NCBI GenBank assembly: GCA_963281255.1
Contig: OY725492.1
Location: forward strand, 682,001 to 746,000
Direction: 5' to 3'
Length of the DNA stretch: 64,000 nucleotides
Source: Aphrocallistes beatrix
Taxonomy: Eukaryota > Porifera > Hexactinellida > Sceptrulophora > Aphrocallistidae
Shown: piece by piece, positions 61,790 to 64,000 of the stretch
Numbering within the stretch: the first letter of the stretch is position 1
Layout: every line of letters starts with the position of its first letter
The notes under the pieces: model-generated
The model's input: the letters and a program-made list of their open reading frames with translations, nothing else
Databases searched by the model: none
Told to the model about the DNA's origin: nothing
Program-made: the position numbers and the translations under genes

Positions 61790-62283
61790 TCAATCGTCCT
61801 AACCTCGCCAATCAGAACCCTCGCTAATCCAAACACTTCATTCTTAAAATCCGATCACCCAAAATATATTAATTATTATTCGTCTCTATGCTTTGATTAA
61901 ACTTTATAAACTTAAATCTATCAATAAGATTGAGAAACCTCGTGTATATAAATGTATATTATTATAACTCATTCAATTCATTCAACTCATCATTTACAAA
62001 CAATTTTCATTGCTAAGGCAATGCATATGGTTGATTAATAACGTAAGATGAGTTGGTTGAAACCAACTCATTTTGAATGAGAGTTGATTTTACCAACTCA
62101 AAATGAGTTGATACAGCCCTGCATCACAGCAAAATAATATCCTTAATATTCTAACAATACAAATTTATTATAATTGATGCCCTATTGAATTAGTGTTATT
62201 TCACTAATCGGAATAAATTCACTAATCCGAGCGATTTTTTCGATCATTGGAACAGAGCTGTTCGGATTAGCGAGGGTGCACTG
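61790..62283. mobile_element. pogo/Tigger-like MITE
   Basis: CAGTACACCCTC...GAGGGTGCACTG with inner CGCTAATCC/GGATTAGCG words, a typical pogo/Tigger end, followed by TA on the right. A separate foldback of GAGTTGGTT/AACCAACTC words lies inside it at about 62046-62121. Confidence 0.7.
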
Positions 62284-62818
62284 TACCACAGACGAATATA
62301 TTGTGTTCGTATCAATTTCCGTATGGGCGTCTATAAAACCTAATACAGGTTAATCCCTATAAATCAAGTTGGATGTCTAATTTATTTGCACTTCACATCT
62401 CTTAGTGGAGCTGCTCTATCAGTGTAACGACTAATATTTTTCAATTGTATTCCACCACTTAGTTGATTCTTAATTGATGGAATATTACTATAAACAAGTT
62501 ACAATGGACATATTTGGTAATGCTGATTGAATTCTAAGAGCATAGGTTCTTAGCATTGTTAGCAGTTGATGATTAATATACTAAATGCTGAACTGAGCAA
62601 TAATACTTAAGTAATAGATGGAGCATGCTATTAGATGTAAGGAGAGTCTACACAATTATAGATATACCAATATCCTTTAGAAATACTACTAATAGGAACT
62701 CCCATGTTAAATTAAAGTCTATAGTTTATAGCAACTTCATGCAAGACTACATTTGCTTAGAATACTCAAGACATCAGCATAGTCTATCAGTTAAATCAGC
62801 ATTGGGTGTCGGATTTAG
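62284..62818. other. Intergenic
   Basis: No feature recognised. Confidence 0.35.
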
Positions 62819-63018
62819 TAGAGGCCGGCAACCTTTTAAATGGAGTGTGCCAGTTTGGCTATAATGTCAATATATTTGTGACCTTGTGTGCCAGTAGAAC
62901 GCCTGCCTAGGGTAACCGATCCCTGAATATACATGAATGTCGGTCTGTCGACCCACAAATATTTTCAACTCCGCGTGACATCAATTTAGGTTCACGTGCC
63001 ATAAGTTGCTAACTCCTG
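62819..63018. mobile_element. Decayed hAT-like MITE, relative of 49290-49490
   Basis: Reverse-oriented match: AGAGGCCGGCAACCTTTT... at the left, AAGTTGCTAACTCCTG at the right. The flanking octamers agree at only about half the positions. Confidence 0.65.
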
Positions 63019-63368
63019 GGATCAGTACATGAAGACATAGAATGTCCATTAGTATTTAATATCTTTCGTGTCACAATACTCAGTGATCTAGATGTTTGTA
63101 TCGTCTATTCGTTACTTAGTGTACATAGTGTAGGACATTTTGAAATGAATTTTCTTTTAAGTTTTTGTAAAAAATAATTACTTGAGAATAAAATTCGATT
63201 CGTAAATGTGAATTGGATTGTCTGTACAAGCGATCATGTGAAATCTAAATGTCTGATTTCAAACAAAATGTCCATATGGATCTTTTTATGAGCATTATAT
63301 ACTTTTCCAGAATTTTATCACTTTCGATTTTTATAGTTAATTGTGGAGCAATATTTGTATTGAGATAG

Positions 63369-64000
63369 ACGTTATAATAGTGTTATAACAGTGTTATAAT
63401 ACGTGTTATAACAGTGTTATAACAGTGTTAAAACACGTGTTATAACAGTGTAATAACAGTGTTATAACAGTGTTATAACACGTGTTTATAACAGTGTAAT
63501 AACAGTGTTATAACAGTGTTATAACAGTGTTATAACACGTGTTATAACATTGTTATAACAGTGTTATAACACGTGTTATAACAGTGTTATAACAGTGTTA
63601 TAACACGTGTTACAACAGTGTTATAACAGTGTTATAACAGTGTTATAACAGTGTTATAACAGTGTTATAACACGTGTTATAACATTGTTATAACAGTGTT
63701 ATAACACGTGTTATAACAGTGTTATAACAGTGTTATAACACGTGTTATAACAGTGTTATAACAGTGTTATAACACGTGTTATAACAGTGTAATAACAGTG
63801 TTATAACAGTGTTATAACAGTGTTATAACAGTGTTATAACAGTGTACTAACAGTGTTATAACAGTGTTATAACACGTGTTATAACAGTGTTATAACACGT
63901 GTTATAACAGTGTACTAACAGTGTTATAACAGTGTTATAACACGTGATTTATAACAGTGTTATAACACGTGATATATCATCGTTATAACACTTGATCAAA
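63369..64000. repeat. 11/12-bp palindromic minisatellite, runs off the right edge
   Basis: More than 50 units in two forms: AACAGTGTTAT (11 bp) and AACACGTGTTAT (12 bp). The extra C of the 12-bp form makes a 14-bp perfect palindrome ATAACACGTGTTAT with a CACGTG core. The 11-bp form is the same palindrome around a single central G. Order is irregular, often one 12-bp unit per two or three 11-bp units. Variants include GTGTAATAA, GTGTACTAA and CATTG. Confidence 0.95.

Overview
The window is animal nuclear DNA: AT-rich, gene-poor and dense with transposons. Spliced genes have good GT/AG junctions, and the protein families are metazoan (RNF213, GIMAP/AIG1, TRAF with a MATH domain, a TRP-type channel, 7-TM receptor-like proteins). 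I see no bacterial or viral signature. I cannot name the species; an invertebrate fits best, because of the TRAF/GIMAP/RNF213 set and the local expansion of 7-TM genes that I do not recognise.

Layout. Positions 118-20339 (minus strand) hold most of an RNF213-type giant AAA+/E3 ligase gene. One 9.5-kb exon encodes the N-terminus and the whole AAA+ motor, followed by five small exons. Exon phases match at all five junctions, giving 3625 codons before the gene leaves the left edge, just short of where the RING domain should be. Its introns are filled with foldback, hAT-like, mariner-like and Helitron-like non-autonomous elements. Positions 20340-36090 are almost pure transposon debris, including nested palindromes and a broken nuclease-like pseudogene. 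Positions 36092-45062 carry three GIMAP-type GTPases: one divergent copy with a Gln in place of the P-loop Lys, and two near-identical copies, with a frameshifted 7-TM gene between those two. Positions 45937-49078 (minus) encode a two-exon TRAF-like protein with a tripled zinc-finger module. Positions 53763-55316 hold a TRP-type channel with an in-frame stop. Positions 56826-61638 hold three 7-TM receptor-like genes, one of them broken. The right end, 63369-64000, is a palindromic minisatellite.

How they work together. RNF213, GIMAP and TRAF families all act in intracellular innate defence in animals where they have been studied. Their closeness here suggests, but does not prove, an immunity-related neighbourhood. 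The most unusual structural signal is a set of unrelated short mobile elements that share one design: short terminal inverted repeats around arrays of a self-complementary G/C-rich word, each family with its own word. Several have target-site duplications that can be read directly.
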